A stretch of DNA of 6,757 bases from an uncultured Prevotella sp. (GCA_900556795.1 USQD01000107.1:1-6757), one strand, 5' to 3'. Positions 1-6,757 are shown, counted from the stretch's first letter. Notes: generated by a model from the letters alone, not told the origin. A program made the numbers and translations.

Positions 1-11
1 TATTAAGAAAT

Positions 12-1784
12 ATGAGTAACTACCCTAAAATCGGTATCCGCCCTACTATCGACGGACGTCAGGGAGGCGTACGTGAAAGCCTCGAGGAAAAAACCATGAA
101 TTTGGCTAAGTCTGTAGCCAAACTTATTTCTGAAAACTTACGTAATGGCGACGGTTCTCCTGTGGAGTGCGTAATCGCTGACAGTACCATCGGCCGTGTG
201 GCAGAGAGTGCAGCTTGCGCTGAGAAGTTTGAGCGCGAGGGTGTTGGCTCTACTATCACCGTTACTTCTTGCTGGTGTTATGGTGCTGAGACAATGGATA
301 TGCATCCTCACTGGCCAAAGGCTGTTTGGGGATTTAACGGTACAGAGCGTCCAGGTGCTGTTTATTTGGCAGCCGTTCTCGCAGCTCATGCCCAGAAGGG
401 ATTGCCAGCATTCGGCATCTATGGTCATGACGTACAGGACTTGGAGGACGACTCTATCCCTGCTGATGTAGCAGAAAAAATCTTGCGCTTTGCTAGAGCT
501 GCCCAGGCAGTAGCTACCATGCGCGGAAAATCATATCTTTCTATGGGTAGCGCCTGCATGGGTATCGCAGGTTCTATCGTTGACCCTAATTTCTTCCAGG
601 AGTACCTCGGCATGCGCAATGAAAGTGTTGACCTTACTGAGATTATCCGCCGCATGACTGAGGGTATCTACGACCCAGTGGAGTACGAGAAGGCTATGGC
701 ATGGACCCGCGAGCACTGTATGTGCAATGAGGGTGAGGACATCGCCAACAAAGAAAAGGCAAAGACCCGTGAGCAGAAGGATGCAGACTGGGAGTTCATC
801 GTGAAGATGACTATCATCATGCGCGACTTGATGCATGGCAACCCAAGATTGGAAGAGCTGGGATTCAAGGAGGAAGCATTGGGCCACAACGCCATCGCCG
901 GAGGTTTCCAGGGACAGCGTCAGTGGACAGACTTCTATCCTAACGGCGACTATCCTGAGGCTCTCCTCAATACTTCATTCGACTGGAACGGTATCCGTGA
1001 GGCTATCATTCTCGCTACAGAGAATGATGCTGGCAACGGCGTAGCTATGCTGTTCAACCACCTGTTGACAGGTCGTGCTCAGATCTTCAGCGACGTTCGT
1101 ACCTACTGGAGTCCAGAGGCAGTGAAGCGTGTTACCGGTAAGGAACTTACAGGGCAGGCAGCTGGTGGCATCATCCACTTGATCAACTCTGGTGCTACCA
1201 CACTCGACGGTACAGGTCAGGCTACAGATGCCGAGGGTAACCCAATCATGAAGCAGCCTTGGGAGATGAACGAAGAGGATGTTGATAAGTGTTTGAAGGC
1301 AACTACCTGGTATCCAGCTAACCGTGACTACTTCCGTGGTGGTGGTTTCTCTTCTAGCTTCCTCAGCAAGGGCGGTATGCCTGTAACTATGGTTCGCCTG
1401 AACCACGTAAAGGGTCTTGGTCCTGTGCTCCAGTTGGCAGAAGGTTGGACTGTTGAGATTGATCCAGAGATTCACAAGGTTCTCGACAAGCGTACAGACC
1501 CAACATGGCCTACCACCTGGTTTGCTCCACGTCTCTGCGACAAGGCTCCATTCAAGGATGTATATTCAGTGATGAACAACTGGGGCGCTAATCATGGTGC
1601 TATCAGCTACGGTCATATCGGCGCCGACCTCATCACACTCTGCTCTATCCTCCGCATCCCAGTATGCATGCACAATGTTGAGGAAGACAAAATCTTCCGT
1701 CCAGCATCTTGGAACGCATTCGGCATGGACAAGGAAGGTGCAGACTTCCGTGCTTGCAAGAACTACGGTCCTATATATAAATAA
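12..1784 (+). CDS. fucI: L-fucose isomerase
   Basis: A complete 590-residue cytoplasmic enzyme that converts L-fucose to L-fuculose, the first step after uptake; the family also acts on D-arabinose. Its length is one residue short of E. coli FucI (591), and it matches that protein from the N-terminal [12 protein letters not shown] segment to the C-terminal NYGPIYK. The Mn-binding and catalytic residues known from the E. coli enzyme occur at identical positions: E337 (in ATEND), D361 (in [11 protein letters not shown]) and H528 (in NWGANHG). Other conserved blocks are [10 protein letters not shown] near 106, GIYGHDVQD near 135 and [10 protein letters not shown] near 498. The ATG at 12 is chosen because the family N-terminus begins there; only 11 bases lie upstream, so its promoter and any upstream regulator are outside the window. 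fucA follows after 49 bases on the same strand, which suggests cotranscription. Identification is very secure. Confidence 0.98.
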   Translation: MSNYPKIGIRPTIDGRQGGVRESLEEKTMNLAKSVAKLISENLRNGDGSPVECVIADSTIGRVAESAACAEKFEREGVGSTITVTSCWCYGAETMDMHPHWPKAVWGFNGTERPGAVYLAAVLAAHAQKGLPAFGIYGHDVQDLEDDSIPADVAEKILRFARAAQAVATMRGKSYLSMGSACMGIAGSIVDPNFFQEYLGMRNESVDLTEIIRRMTEGIYDPVEYEKAMAWTREHCMCNEGEDIANKEKAKTREQKDADWEFIVKMTIIMRDLMHGNPRLEELGFKEEALGHNAIAGGFQGQRQWTDFYPNGDYPEALLNTSFDWNGIREAIILATENDAGNGVAMLFNHLLTGRAQIFSDVRTYWSPEAVKRVTGKELTGQAAGGIIHLINSGATTLDGTGQATDAEGNPIMKQPWEMNEEDVDKCLKATTWYPANRDYFRGGGFSSSFLSKGGMPVTMVRLNHVKGLGPVLQLAEGWTVEIDPEIHKVLDKRTDPTWPTTWFAPRLCDKAPFKDVYSVMNNWGANHGAISYGHIGADLITLCSILRIPVCMHNVEEDKIFRPASWNAFGMDKEGADFRACKNYGPIYK

Positions 1785-1833
1785 GGTGTAACACCATCAG
1801 TACGAATATCATTCAAAAAGAAAGAACAAGAAA

Positions 1834-2469
1834 ATGATTACAGAAGAGCATATTCAGAAATTCCTGAAGCAGGCTCACCGCGTAGGTGATGCAGGTCTCA
1901 CCATTTGCAGTAGTGGCAACCTCTCTTGGCGCATCGGCGATGAGGCACTTGTCTCTGGTACAGGTTCATGGGTTCCTAGCCTTCAGAAAGAGAAGGTATC
2001 TCAGTGCTTGGTAGCAACTGGCGAAGTACTCAATGGCGTTAAACCTTCTATGGAGAGCGGTTTCCACCTCGGTGTACTCCGTGAGCGTCCTGACTGTGAT
2101 GTGGTTCTCCATTTTCAATCACCTTTCGCTACAGCTGTAGCTTGCATGCAGGAAACACCGAAGGACTTCAATGTAACTGCAGAGGTACCATGTCATGTAG
2201 GTAAGGAAATCCCAGTGATCCCTTACTATCGTCCAGGTTCTCCTGAATTGGCAGCAGCCGTTATCGCAGCCTTGAAAGACCATAATTCAGCTCTCTTGCT
2301 GAAGCATGGTCAGGTAGTTTGCGGTAAGAATTTTGACGAGGTGTTCGAGCGCGCCATGTTCTTTGAGATGGCTTGTCGCATCATCGTTCAGAGTGGCGGC
2401 AAATACACCACACTGACACCGGAAGAAATCGATGATCTTGAGGTTTACGTATTAGGTAAGAAACAATAA
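1834..2469 (+). CDS. fucA: L-fuculose-1-phosphate aldolase (class II aldolase/adducin family)
   Basis: A 211-residue class II aldolase, expected to cleave L-fuculose 1-phosphate to dihydroxyacetone phosphate and L-lactaldehyde; E. coli FucA has 215 residues. Phosphate-site features are visible: SSGN with G28-N29, SGTG with T43-G44, and S72. The catalytic acid is E74 (E73 in E. coli), in PSMESGFH. Of the usual three zinc histidines, H93 and H158 (in KHGQ) are present, but the second histidine of the HxH pair is a glutamine, Q95 (HFQ instead of HNH). E. coli Tyr113 also has no clear counterpart. An extra histidine, H121 (PCHVG), might replace the missing ligand; that is inference. The ATG at 1834 follows an A/G-rich leader (AAAAAGAAAGAACAAGAAA) and matches the family N-terminus. 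It lies 49 bases after fucI, and a terminator-like hairpin lies just downstream. An aldolase for a related sugar phosphate is the alternative, but the operon favours fuculose phosphate. Confidence 0.9.
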   Translation: MITEEHIQKFLKQAHRVGDAGLTICSSGNLSWRIGDEALVSGTGSWVPSLQKEKVSQCLVATGEVLNGVKPSMESGFHLGVLRERPDCDVVLHFQSPFATAVACMQETPKDFNVTAEVPCHVGKEIPVIPYYRPGSPELAAAVIAALKDHNSALLLKHGQVVCGKNFDEVFERAMFFEMACRIIVQSGGKYTTLTPEEIDDLEVYVLGKKQ

Positions 2470-2489
2470 GCCTCTATCCTCTATATGAG

Positions 2490-2545
2490 AAAAGCGGTAG
2501 GAGAGAAAGCTGCCCGCTAAACGGGGCTTTCTCCTACCGCTTTTT
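2490..2545 (+). terminator. intrinsic terminator-like hairpin between fucA and fucK
   Basis: A long stem-loop followed by T5. GCGGTAGGAG (2494-2503) pairs with CTCCTACCGC (2531-2540). AAAGC (2506-2510) pairs with GCTTT (2526-2530), leaving a two-base bulge at 2504-2505. After another two-base bulge, CCCG (2513-2516) pairs with CGGG (2522-2525) around the loop CTAAA. The four A's before the stem pair with the T tract at 2541-2544, so it could also work from the other strand. It begins 20 bases after the fucA stop and lies 44 bases before the fucK start. It therefore probably reduces read-through from fucIA into fucKP or protects the 3' end of the fucIA message. The structure is read directly; the function is inferred. 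Confidence 0.85.
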
Positions 2546-2589
2546 ACGAATGAACAGTTTATCTACCTTAACTTATTATTGAATTATCT

Positions 2590-3981
2590 ATGATTTATTT
2601 AGCTATAGACTTCGGTGGTGGCAGCGGAAGAGTGATTGCCGGCAAATTGGAAAACGGCAAGCTCGAAATGGAGCTCATCCATCGTTTTCCTAATCGACAG
2701 GTAAGACTAGGCAACCACGTCTATTGGGATTTTCTCGCCCTCTTCGAGGATATGAAGACTGGATTGAAGATGGCTGGAGCCAAGGGACTTAAAGTGGATG
2801 GTATCGCCATCGACACTTGGGGAGTGGATTTCGGTCTCATCGATAAGGACGGCAACCTTCTGGGCAATCCTGTCTGCTATCGCGATGCCCGCACCAAGGG
2901 AATGCCGGAAGAAGTATTCAAGCAGATTGACCCATCTGCACATTACGCCATCAACGGCACCCAGGTGATGGAGATTAACACCCTCTTCCAGCTCTACAGT
3001 ATGAAGAAGGCAGACAGTCCACAATTAGAGAAGGCTGCTCACCTACTCTTCACACCAGACCTCTTCAGCTATTATCTCACCGGCGAAGCCAACAATGAAT
3101 ATACCATTGCATCCACTTCAGAACTACTGAATGCCAGCAACAAAGATTGGGACTGGGAAACTATCGACCAATTGGGCTTACCACGCCACATCTTCGGTAA
3201 GATTGTGATGCCGGGCACCGTAAGAGGAAAACTACGCCGCGACATTGCAGAGGAAACCGGACTCGGAGAAGTGGATGTCATCGCAGTAGGCTCTCATGAT
3301 ACAGCCAGTGCGGTAGCAGCCGTACCAGCCACAGAAGATGAATACCCGATGGCATTCATCAGTTCGGGAACCTGGTCGCTTCTGGGTGTTGAGATAGAAA
3401 AGCCTATCCTTACCGAGGAAGCAAGAAAAGCTGAGTTTACCAACGAAGGCGGCATCGGCGGTCGCATCACCTTCTTGCAGAACATCACAGGACTTTGGAT
3501 TATGCAGAGATTGATGGCTGAATGGAAGGAAAATGGCGAGGAACAGCAGTTTGATATCATCCTTCCTCAGGCAGAGGAAGCTCATATCAATGCCATCATC
3601 CCTGTGGATGATGCAGCATTCCAAAACCCTACAAACATGCAGCAAGCCATCATCGACTACTGCGCTACCCATCAGTTGCAGGTTCCTCAGACCAAGGCAG
3701 AGATCGTACGCTGCGTTCTCCAGTCATTGGCATCCAAATATGCCGAGGCTACGGCTCACCTCAACGAGATGTTGCCACAACCTATCAAGAGTATGCACAT
3801 TATCGGTGGCGGTTCACAGAACCAATTACTCAACCGTCTTACTTCTGAAGCATTGGGAGTTCCTGTCATGGCGGGGCCTATCGAAGCAACCGGCATGGGC
3901 AACATCCTGACCCAGGCACTCGCCAAGGGAGAAATCAAGGACATGAACGAGTTGAGAACCGTTGTAAGACAAAGTATCTGA
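2590..3981 (+). CDS. fucK: L-fuculokinase of the rhamnulokinase (RhaB) type, FGGY family
   Basis: A 463-residue FGGY carbohydrate kinase, predicted to phosphorylate L-fuculose at O-1 with ATP to feed FucA. The N-terminal phosphate loop is DFGGGSGR (7-14). IDTWGVDFG lies near 74-82, YRDART near 97-102, the catalytic base is D237 in SHDTASA (same number as E. coli RhaB), ISSGTWSLLG is at 257-266, and the C-terminal nucleotide motif GGGSQN is at 406-411, followed by AGPIEATGMGNI. These blocks resemble E. coli RhaB (rhamnulokinase) far more than E. coli FucK. The fucose role therefore rests on its position between fucA and fucP, and dual use on L-rhamnulose is possible. The ATG at 2590 gives the standard N-terminus (IYLAIDFGG). 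The upstream sequence (TTATTATTGAATTATCT) has no strong Shine-Dalgarno site, as is common in Bacteroidota. It lies 120 bases after fucA, across a hairpin, and 107 bases before fucP. Family assignment is very secure; exact substrate less so. Confidence 0.9.
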   Translation: MIYLAIDFGGGSGRVIAGKLENGKLEMELIHRFPNRQVRLGNHVYWDFLALFEDMKTGLKMAGAKGLKVDGIAIDTWGVDFGLIDKDGNLLGNPVCYRDARTKGMPEEVFKQIDPSAHYAINGTQVMEINTLFQLYSMKKADSPQLEKAAHLLFTPDLFSYYLTGEANNEYTIASTSELLNASNKDWDWETIDQLGLPRHIFGKIVMPGTVRGKLRRDIAEETGLGEVDVIAVGSHDTASAVAAVPATEDEYPMAFISSGTWSLLGVEIEKPILTEEARKAEFTNEGGIGGRITFLQNITGLWIMQRLMAEWKENGEEQQFDIILPQAEEAHINAIIPVDDAAFQNPTNMQQAIIDYCATHQLQVPQTKAEIVRCVLQSLASKYAEATAHLNEMLPQPIKSMHIIGGGSQNQLLNRLTSEALGVPVMAGPIEATGMGNILTQALAKGEIKDMNELRTVVRQSI

Positions 3982-3996
3982 TTCATCACCAGGATT

Positions 3997-4004
3997 TATC
4001 TTTG
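3997..4004 (+). promoter_or_regulatory. possible Bacteroidota -7 promoter element before fucP
   Basis: TATCTTTG matches the Bacteroides -7 consensus TAnnTTTG exactly and sits 16 bases after the fucK stop, about 85 bases upstream of the fucP start. No TTTG or TTG is seen at the expected -33 spacing; the nearest TTG is at 3962-3964, which is too far away. This is only a weak candidate for an internal fucP promoter. Confidence 0.25.
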
Positions 4005-4015
4005 AGATACATCTG

Positions 4016-4039
4016 TTAAATACAGTTTTAAATACAACA
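4016..4039 (+). repeat. 12-base tandem direct repeat upstream of fucP
   Basis: TTAAATACAGTT (4016-4027) is followed at once by TTAAATACAACA (4028-4039), with the first nine bases identical. It lies in the AT-rich fucK-fucP spacer, about 50 bases before the fucP start and just after the candidate -7 element. It could be a regulator site or chance in AT-rich DNA. No copy was noticed in the other spacers of the window. Confidence 0.4.
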
Positions 4040-4088
4040 TTACATTTAACCTATAAAACAACAAAATAACAATACTTTTCCTTGAAAC

Positions 4089-5417
4089 ATGGAACAGAAA
4101 AAGAAAGAATCAATTCTCATGAAGGATGGGGTTAGCTACCTCGTACCCTTCATCTTAATCACATCGTGCTTTGCACTTTGGGGATTTGCCAACGATATCA
4201 CCAATCCGATGGTAAAGGCATTCTCCAAGATTTTCCGAATGTCTTCTACAGATGGTGCACTGGTACAGGTAGCCTTCTACGGTGGTTACTTCGCCATGGC
4301 ATTCCCTGCCGCCATCTTCATCCGCCGCTTCTCCTACAAGGCAGGCGTACTTCTTGGATTAGGACTCTATGCCTTCGGTGCATTCCTCTTCTATCCAGCT
4401 AAGATGATGGGCGAATATTATCCATTCCTCCTCGCCTACTTCATCCTTACCTGCGGACTCTCATTCCTGGAGACATCGAGCAATCCTTACATCCTTTCGA
4501 TGGGTACAGAAGAAACAGCTACACGCCGACTGAACCTGGCGCAATCGTTCAACCCGATGGGTTCACTGCTGGGTATGTATGTGGCGATGAACTTTATTCA
4601 GGCCAAACTCAACCCACTCGATACGTCAGGACGCATCCAACTTTCGGACAGCGAATTTGAGGCAATCAAGGAGTACGACCTTTCGGTACTGATCAATCCA
4701 TATCTGATTATCGGTCTGGTCATCCTCACAATCTTCTTCGTCATCCTGTTCACCAAGATGCCGAAGAACAGTGAGAAAGACAACAAAATCAACTTCATAT
4801 CTACCCTGCGCCGCATCTTCCGCATGCCACACTATCGTGAAGGTGTATTCACCCAGTTTTTCTATGTGGGTGCGCAGATTATGTGCTGGACCTTCATCAT
4901 TCAGTATGGTACCCGCATCTTGATGCAGGAAGGGATGGCAGAGATTGATGCTGAGGTAACTTCACAGAAGTTCAACATCATAGCGATGGTACTGTTCTGC
5001 TGCTCTCGCTTCATCTGCACCTTCATACTCCGCTTCTTCAATGCCGGTCAGCTGCTAATGATATTGGCGATAGCTGGCGGGTGCTTCACAATTGGCGTCA
5101 TTGCCCTTCATAACATCTGGGGGCTCTACTGCCTGGTAGCAGTCAGTGCTTGCATGTCGTTGATGTTCCCTACCATCTACGGTATTGCTCTAACGGGTCT
5201 TGGCGATGATGCCAAGTTTGGTGCAGCAGGTTTGATCATGGCGATTTTGGGCGGTAGTATTCTGCCACCTTTGCAGGCATCCATCATCGACATGCATACC
5301 GTATTCGGAATGCCATCAACCAATGCATCGTTCATTCTCCCATTTATCTGTTTCGTGGTTATCGCTATCTACGGATACCGCACAAAACTGCGTAGTATTG
5401 GAAAACTATTGGGTTAA
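4089..5417 (+). CDS. fucP: L-fucose:H+ symporter, MFS (FHS family)
   Basis: A 442-residue inner-membrane transporter (E. coli FucP 438), predicted to import L-fucose with protons. About twelve hydrophobic helices can be read: near 17-37, 57-79, 84-104, 110-136, 155-171, 204-224, 252-278, 294-316, 320-340, 342-366, 376-400 and 411-431. A long loop with charged residues at about 172-200 separates helices 5 and 6, and the charged central loop between the two halves covers about 224-250. Family blocks include AFYGGYF, RRFSYKAG, LNLAQSFNPMG, YVGAQIMCW and FPTIYGIAL. E128 in SFLETSSNP aligns with the proton-coupling E135 of E. coli. The other E. coli proton residue, D46, aligns without gaps to N39, while D36 falls at E. 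coli N43. The ATG at 4089 is chosen; a second ATG at 4119 would remove only the hydrophilic ten-residue leader. It is the last gene of the plus-strand cluster and is followed by a perfect-stem terminator. Another FHS sugar specificity is possible, but context favours fucose. Confidence 0.93.
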   Translation: MEQKKKESILMKDGVSYLVPFILITSCFALWGFANDITNPMVKAFSKIFRMSSTDGALVQVAFYGGYFAMAFPAAIFIRRFSYKAGVLLGLGLYAFGAFLFYPAKMMGEYYPFLLAYFILTCGLSFLETSSNPYILSMGTEETATRRLNLAQSFNPMGSLLGMYVAMNFIQAKLNPLDTSGRIQLSDSEFEAIKEYDLSVLINPYLIIGLVILTIFFVILFTKMPKNSEKDNKINFISTLRRIFRMPHYREGVFTQFFYVGAQIMCWTFIIQYGTRILMQEGMAEIDAEVTSQKFNIIAMVLFCCSRFICTFILRFFNAGQLLMILAIAGGCFTIGVIALHNIWGLYCLVAVSACMSLMFPTIYGIALTGLGDDAKFGAAGLIMAILGGSILPPLQASIIDMHTVFGMPSTNASFILPFICFVVIAIYGYRTKLRSIGKLLG

Positions 5418-5432
5418 TTCTTTTCAATAAAC

Positions 5433-5472
5433 AAAAAAGCTGTGTTCATCTATGGATAAACACAGCTTTTTT
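5433..5472. terminator. bidirectional intrinsic terminator between fucP and mnmA
   Basis: A perfect 14-bp inverted repeat: AAAAAAGCTGTGTT (5433-5446) and AACACAGCTTTTTT (5459-5472) around a 12-base loop. The GC-containing stem with a T6 tract on one side and A6 on the other gives a U tract on both strands. It lies 15 bases after the fucP stop and 11 bases from the mnmA stop, so it probably terminates both convergent transcripts. Confidence 0.92.
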
Positions 5473-5483
5473 GATACTAAAAC

Positions 5484-6606
5484 CTAGATGGTAATTTCTC
5501 CTGAACCATAGCAGCGATGATGATTTTCATCATAAACTACGCAGAATTGACCTGGAGCTACACCATGAATTGCCTCTTCAGAATGAATCATCCATCTGCC
5601 ATCATCGAGTTTTTCGATAGTAGCAGGATGATACTCCGGTGTATGTCGAATCTTGAAGGTTACCTTCTGCATCGCCACTTCCCTGGTAAGGAAATGGAAG
5701 TCCTGCAATGGGAAATCCTTCTTATAAGCCGTCTGAGGGTCATAACCATGACTTACATACAGAATATTGTTCTCCACATCCTTCTTGATGACGAACCAAG
5801 GACCGCCACCAAAGCCCAATCCCTTGCGCTGACCGATGGTATGGAACCACAATCCCTTATGCTCGCCAATGCGCTTTCCGGTCTCCATCTCAATCACATC
5901 GCCAGAGTTCTCGCCCAGATATCTGCGGATGTAATCATTATAGTTAATCTGCCCCAGAAAGCAGATTCCTTGACTATCCTTGCGCTTGGCATTGATGAGA
6001 TGTTCCTCTTCTGCTATCTCACGAATTTCGTTTTTGATGTGATGACCGATAGGGAAAATCGCTTTTTTCAATTGCCAACTCTCTATCTGAGCCAGAAAAT
6101 CGGTCTGGTCCTTTACTGGGTCAGGACTTGTAACTAGCCATTTATCGCCATTTTCATCAGTTTCGGTCTGCGCATAATGTCCGGTAGCGATGAGATCATA
6201 GTGATGCCCCATCTTCTCATCGAACGCACCGAACTTGATGAGTCTGTTGCACATCACATCAGGATTTGGAGTGAATCCCGCCTTCACCTTGTCCATGGTA
6301 TAGCGGGTCACCTCGTTCCAGTATTCCTGATGACAGTCAACAACTTCTAGCTTACAGCCATACTTTCGAGCCACGGCAGTAGCCATCTCCAGGTCTTCCT
6401 CAGAGGAACAGTCCCATTCCTCCTTCTCTTCCGGACCAATCTTGATATAGAAGCAGTCAGGATGCAAGCCCAGTCGGGCAAACTCCCAGACCACCACCGA
6501 ACTATCCACGCCACCCGAAAGCAGCACAGCCACCCGCTTGTCCTTTACCTCGGCAAGGAAGTGCTCATCTCTGGTCTCCAATTCTTTCTCTCTTGGAGTA
6601 TCTGTC
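5484..6606 (-). CDS. mnmA: tRNA-specific 2-thiouridylase MnmA, 5' end missing
   Basis: A cytoplasmic enzyme that activates U34 of tRNA Lys, Glu and Gln with ATP and inserts sulfur to make s2U34. About 373 genuine residues remain. The PP-loop SGGVDSS is encoded at 6498-6518. The two catalytic cysteines lie in NPDVMCNRLIKFG and KDSQGICFLG, 96 residues apart (97 in E. coli, C102 and C199). GHYA, KDQTDFL, FHTIGQRKGLG and GGPWFVIKKD are also present, and the C-terminal beta-barrel region ends normally at the TAG at 5484. Reading stays open to 6692, but everything upstream of 6606 is sequencing adapter, so the ATG at 6692 and the N-terminal 29 residues are false. No in-frame ATG occurs between the junction and the PP-loop; an in-frame TTG exists at the eighth-to-ninth genuine codon, but the real start is more likely lost beyond the junction. 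The gene is convergent with the fucose cluster and functionally unrelated. Bacteroidota often carry more than one MnmA-like protein, and I cannot say which this is. Confidence 0.95.
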
Positions 6607-6672
6607 AGATCGGAAGAGCACACGTCTGAACTCCAGTCACATTTCGAAATCTCGTATGCTGTTTTCTGCTTG
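6607..6672 (+). other. Illumina TruSeq index adapter (artificial sequence)
   Basis: AGATCGGAAGAGC at 6607 begins the 34-base TruSeq read-through adapter, which ends ...CTCCAGTCAC at 6640. An 8-base index, ATTTCGAA (6641-6648), follows, then the P7 flow-cell primer complement (6649-6672) starting ATCTCGTATGC and ending TTCTGCTTG. That last part differs from the standard oligo by C-to-T at 6660 and 6663. On the minus strand it translates to the contaminant peptides KQKTAYEI and DWSSDVCSSDL; on the plus strand to RSEEHTSELQS. It is library DNA, not part of the genome. Confidence 0.98.
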
Positions 6673-6711
6673 AAAAAAAAAAAAATAAACAAAAATAAAA
6701 AAAAAAAAAAA
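6673..6711 (+). other. degenerate poly-A following the adapter (sequencing artefact)
   Basis: A run of A's interrupted by T at 6686, C at 6690 and T at 6696, directly after the adapter's final TTG. This is what a read gives when it runs past the end of the adapter. It supplies the phenylalanine-rich start (FIFFFF) of the false mnmA extension and the lysine-rich tail of the false plus-strand ORF at 6538-6720. Confidence 0.9.
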
Positions 6712-6757
6712 GAGCATTAAGATCATGAGTCAACAAGTGTACGGGAAAAGATAGAGA
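6712..6757. other. 46-base tail of unknown origin beyond the adapter
   Basis: A mixed-composition sequence after the poly-A. It contains one short plus-strand reading (ATG at 6725, nine codons then TAG) and two minus-strand ATGs (6726 and 6717) that are out of frame with mnmA. I see no similarity to the rest of the window and cannot tell whether it is genomic DNA joined through the poly-A or further artefact. Confidence 0.5.

Noticed and set aside
975..1475. Minus-strand 166-residue ORF opposite fucI
   Set aside because: It lies wholly within the well-conserved fucI frame and shows no recognisable protein motifs; it is a shadow ORF.
1785..1795. Palindrome GGTGTAACACC just after the fucI stop
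   Set aside because: Only 5-base arms with a one-base centre; it cannot form a hairpin, and there is no second copy to support an operator.
3232..3672. Minus-strand 146-residue ORF opposite fucK
   Set aside because: Fully antisense to conserved kinase sequence, with no family features.
4016..4039. Tandem repeat considered as the start of a CRISPR or larger satellite array
   Set aside because: Only two 12-base units with nine identical positions, no spacers and no further copies.
5517..6137. Plus-strand 206-residue ORF opposite mnmA
   Set aside because: It is long, but mnmA on the other strand carries all the catalytic motifs; this frame has no coherent domain.
6673..6711. Poly-A stretch as a promoter UP element, terminator tract or cDNA poly-A tail
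   Set aside because: It directly follows the last base of the sequencing adapter, so a read-through artefact explains it.
6538..6720. Plus-strand 60-residue ORF ending in a lysine-rich tail
   Set aside because: Its first part is antisense to mnmA and the rest is translated adapter (RSEEHTSELQS) and poly-A.

Overview
The window looks like a Bacteroidota (Bacteroidales) chromosome fragment, most likely Prevotella/Segatella. This rests on the gene order fucI-fucA-fucK-fucP, the RhaB-like fucose kinase, A-rich leaders without strong Shine-Dalgarno sites, and protein sequences that read like gut Bacteroidales homologues. The species assignment is an inference.

Layout. Positions 12-5417 hold four plus-strand genes of L-fucose use: fucI (L-fucose isomerase), fucA (L-fuculose-1-phosphate aldolase), fucK (FGGY kinase of the rhamnulokinase type) and fucP (fucose:H+ symporter). 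Together they import L-fucose, isomerise it to L-fuculose, phosphorylate it and split it into dihydroxyacetone phosphate and L-lactaldehyde. A strong terminator-like hairpin lies between fucA and fucK. A perfect-stem, probably bidirectional terminator lies after fucP. On the minus strand, convergent with the operon, is mnmA (tRNA 2-thiouridylase), which lacks its 5' end. No gene for lactaldehyde reduction or oxidation, no fucR regulator and no fucX lies in the window. A regulator could sit just left of position 1, since only 11 bases precede fucI.

The right end is not natural sequence. From 6607 the DNA reads as an Illumina TruSeq index adapter, with an 8-base index and the flow-cell primer sequence, followed by degenerate poly-A and 46 bases of unknown origin. 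This creates a false 29-residue N-terminus on mnmA and a false plus-strand ORF.

I found no new biological system. The biological points worth a second look are a missing zinc-ligand histidine in FucA, an apparent Asp/Asn exchange in the proton-coupling region of FucP, the rhamnulokinase character of the fucose kinase, and the intra-operon terminator.
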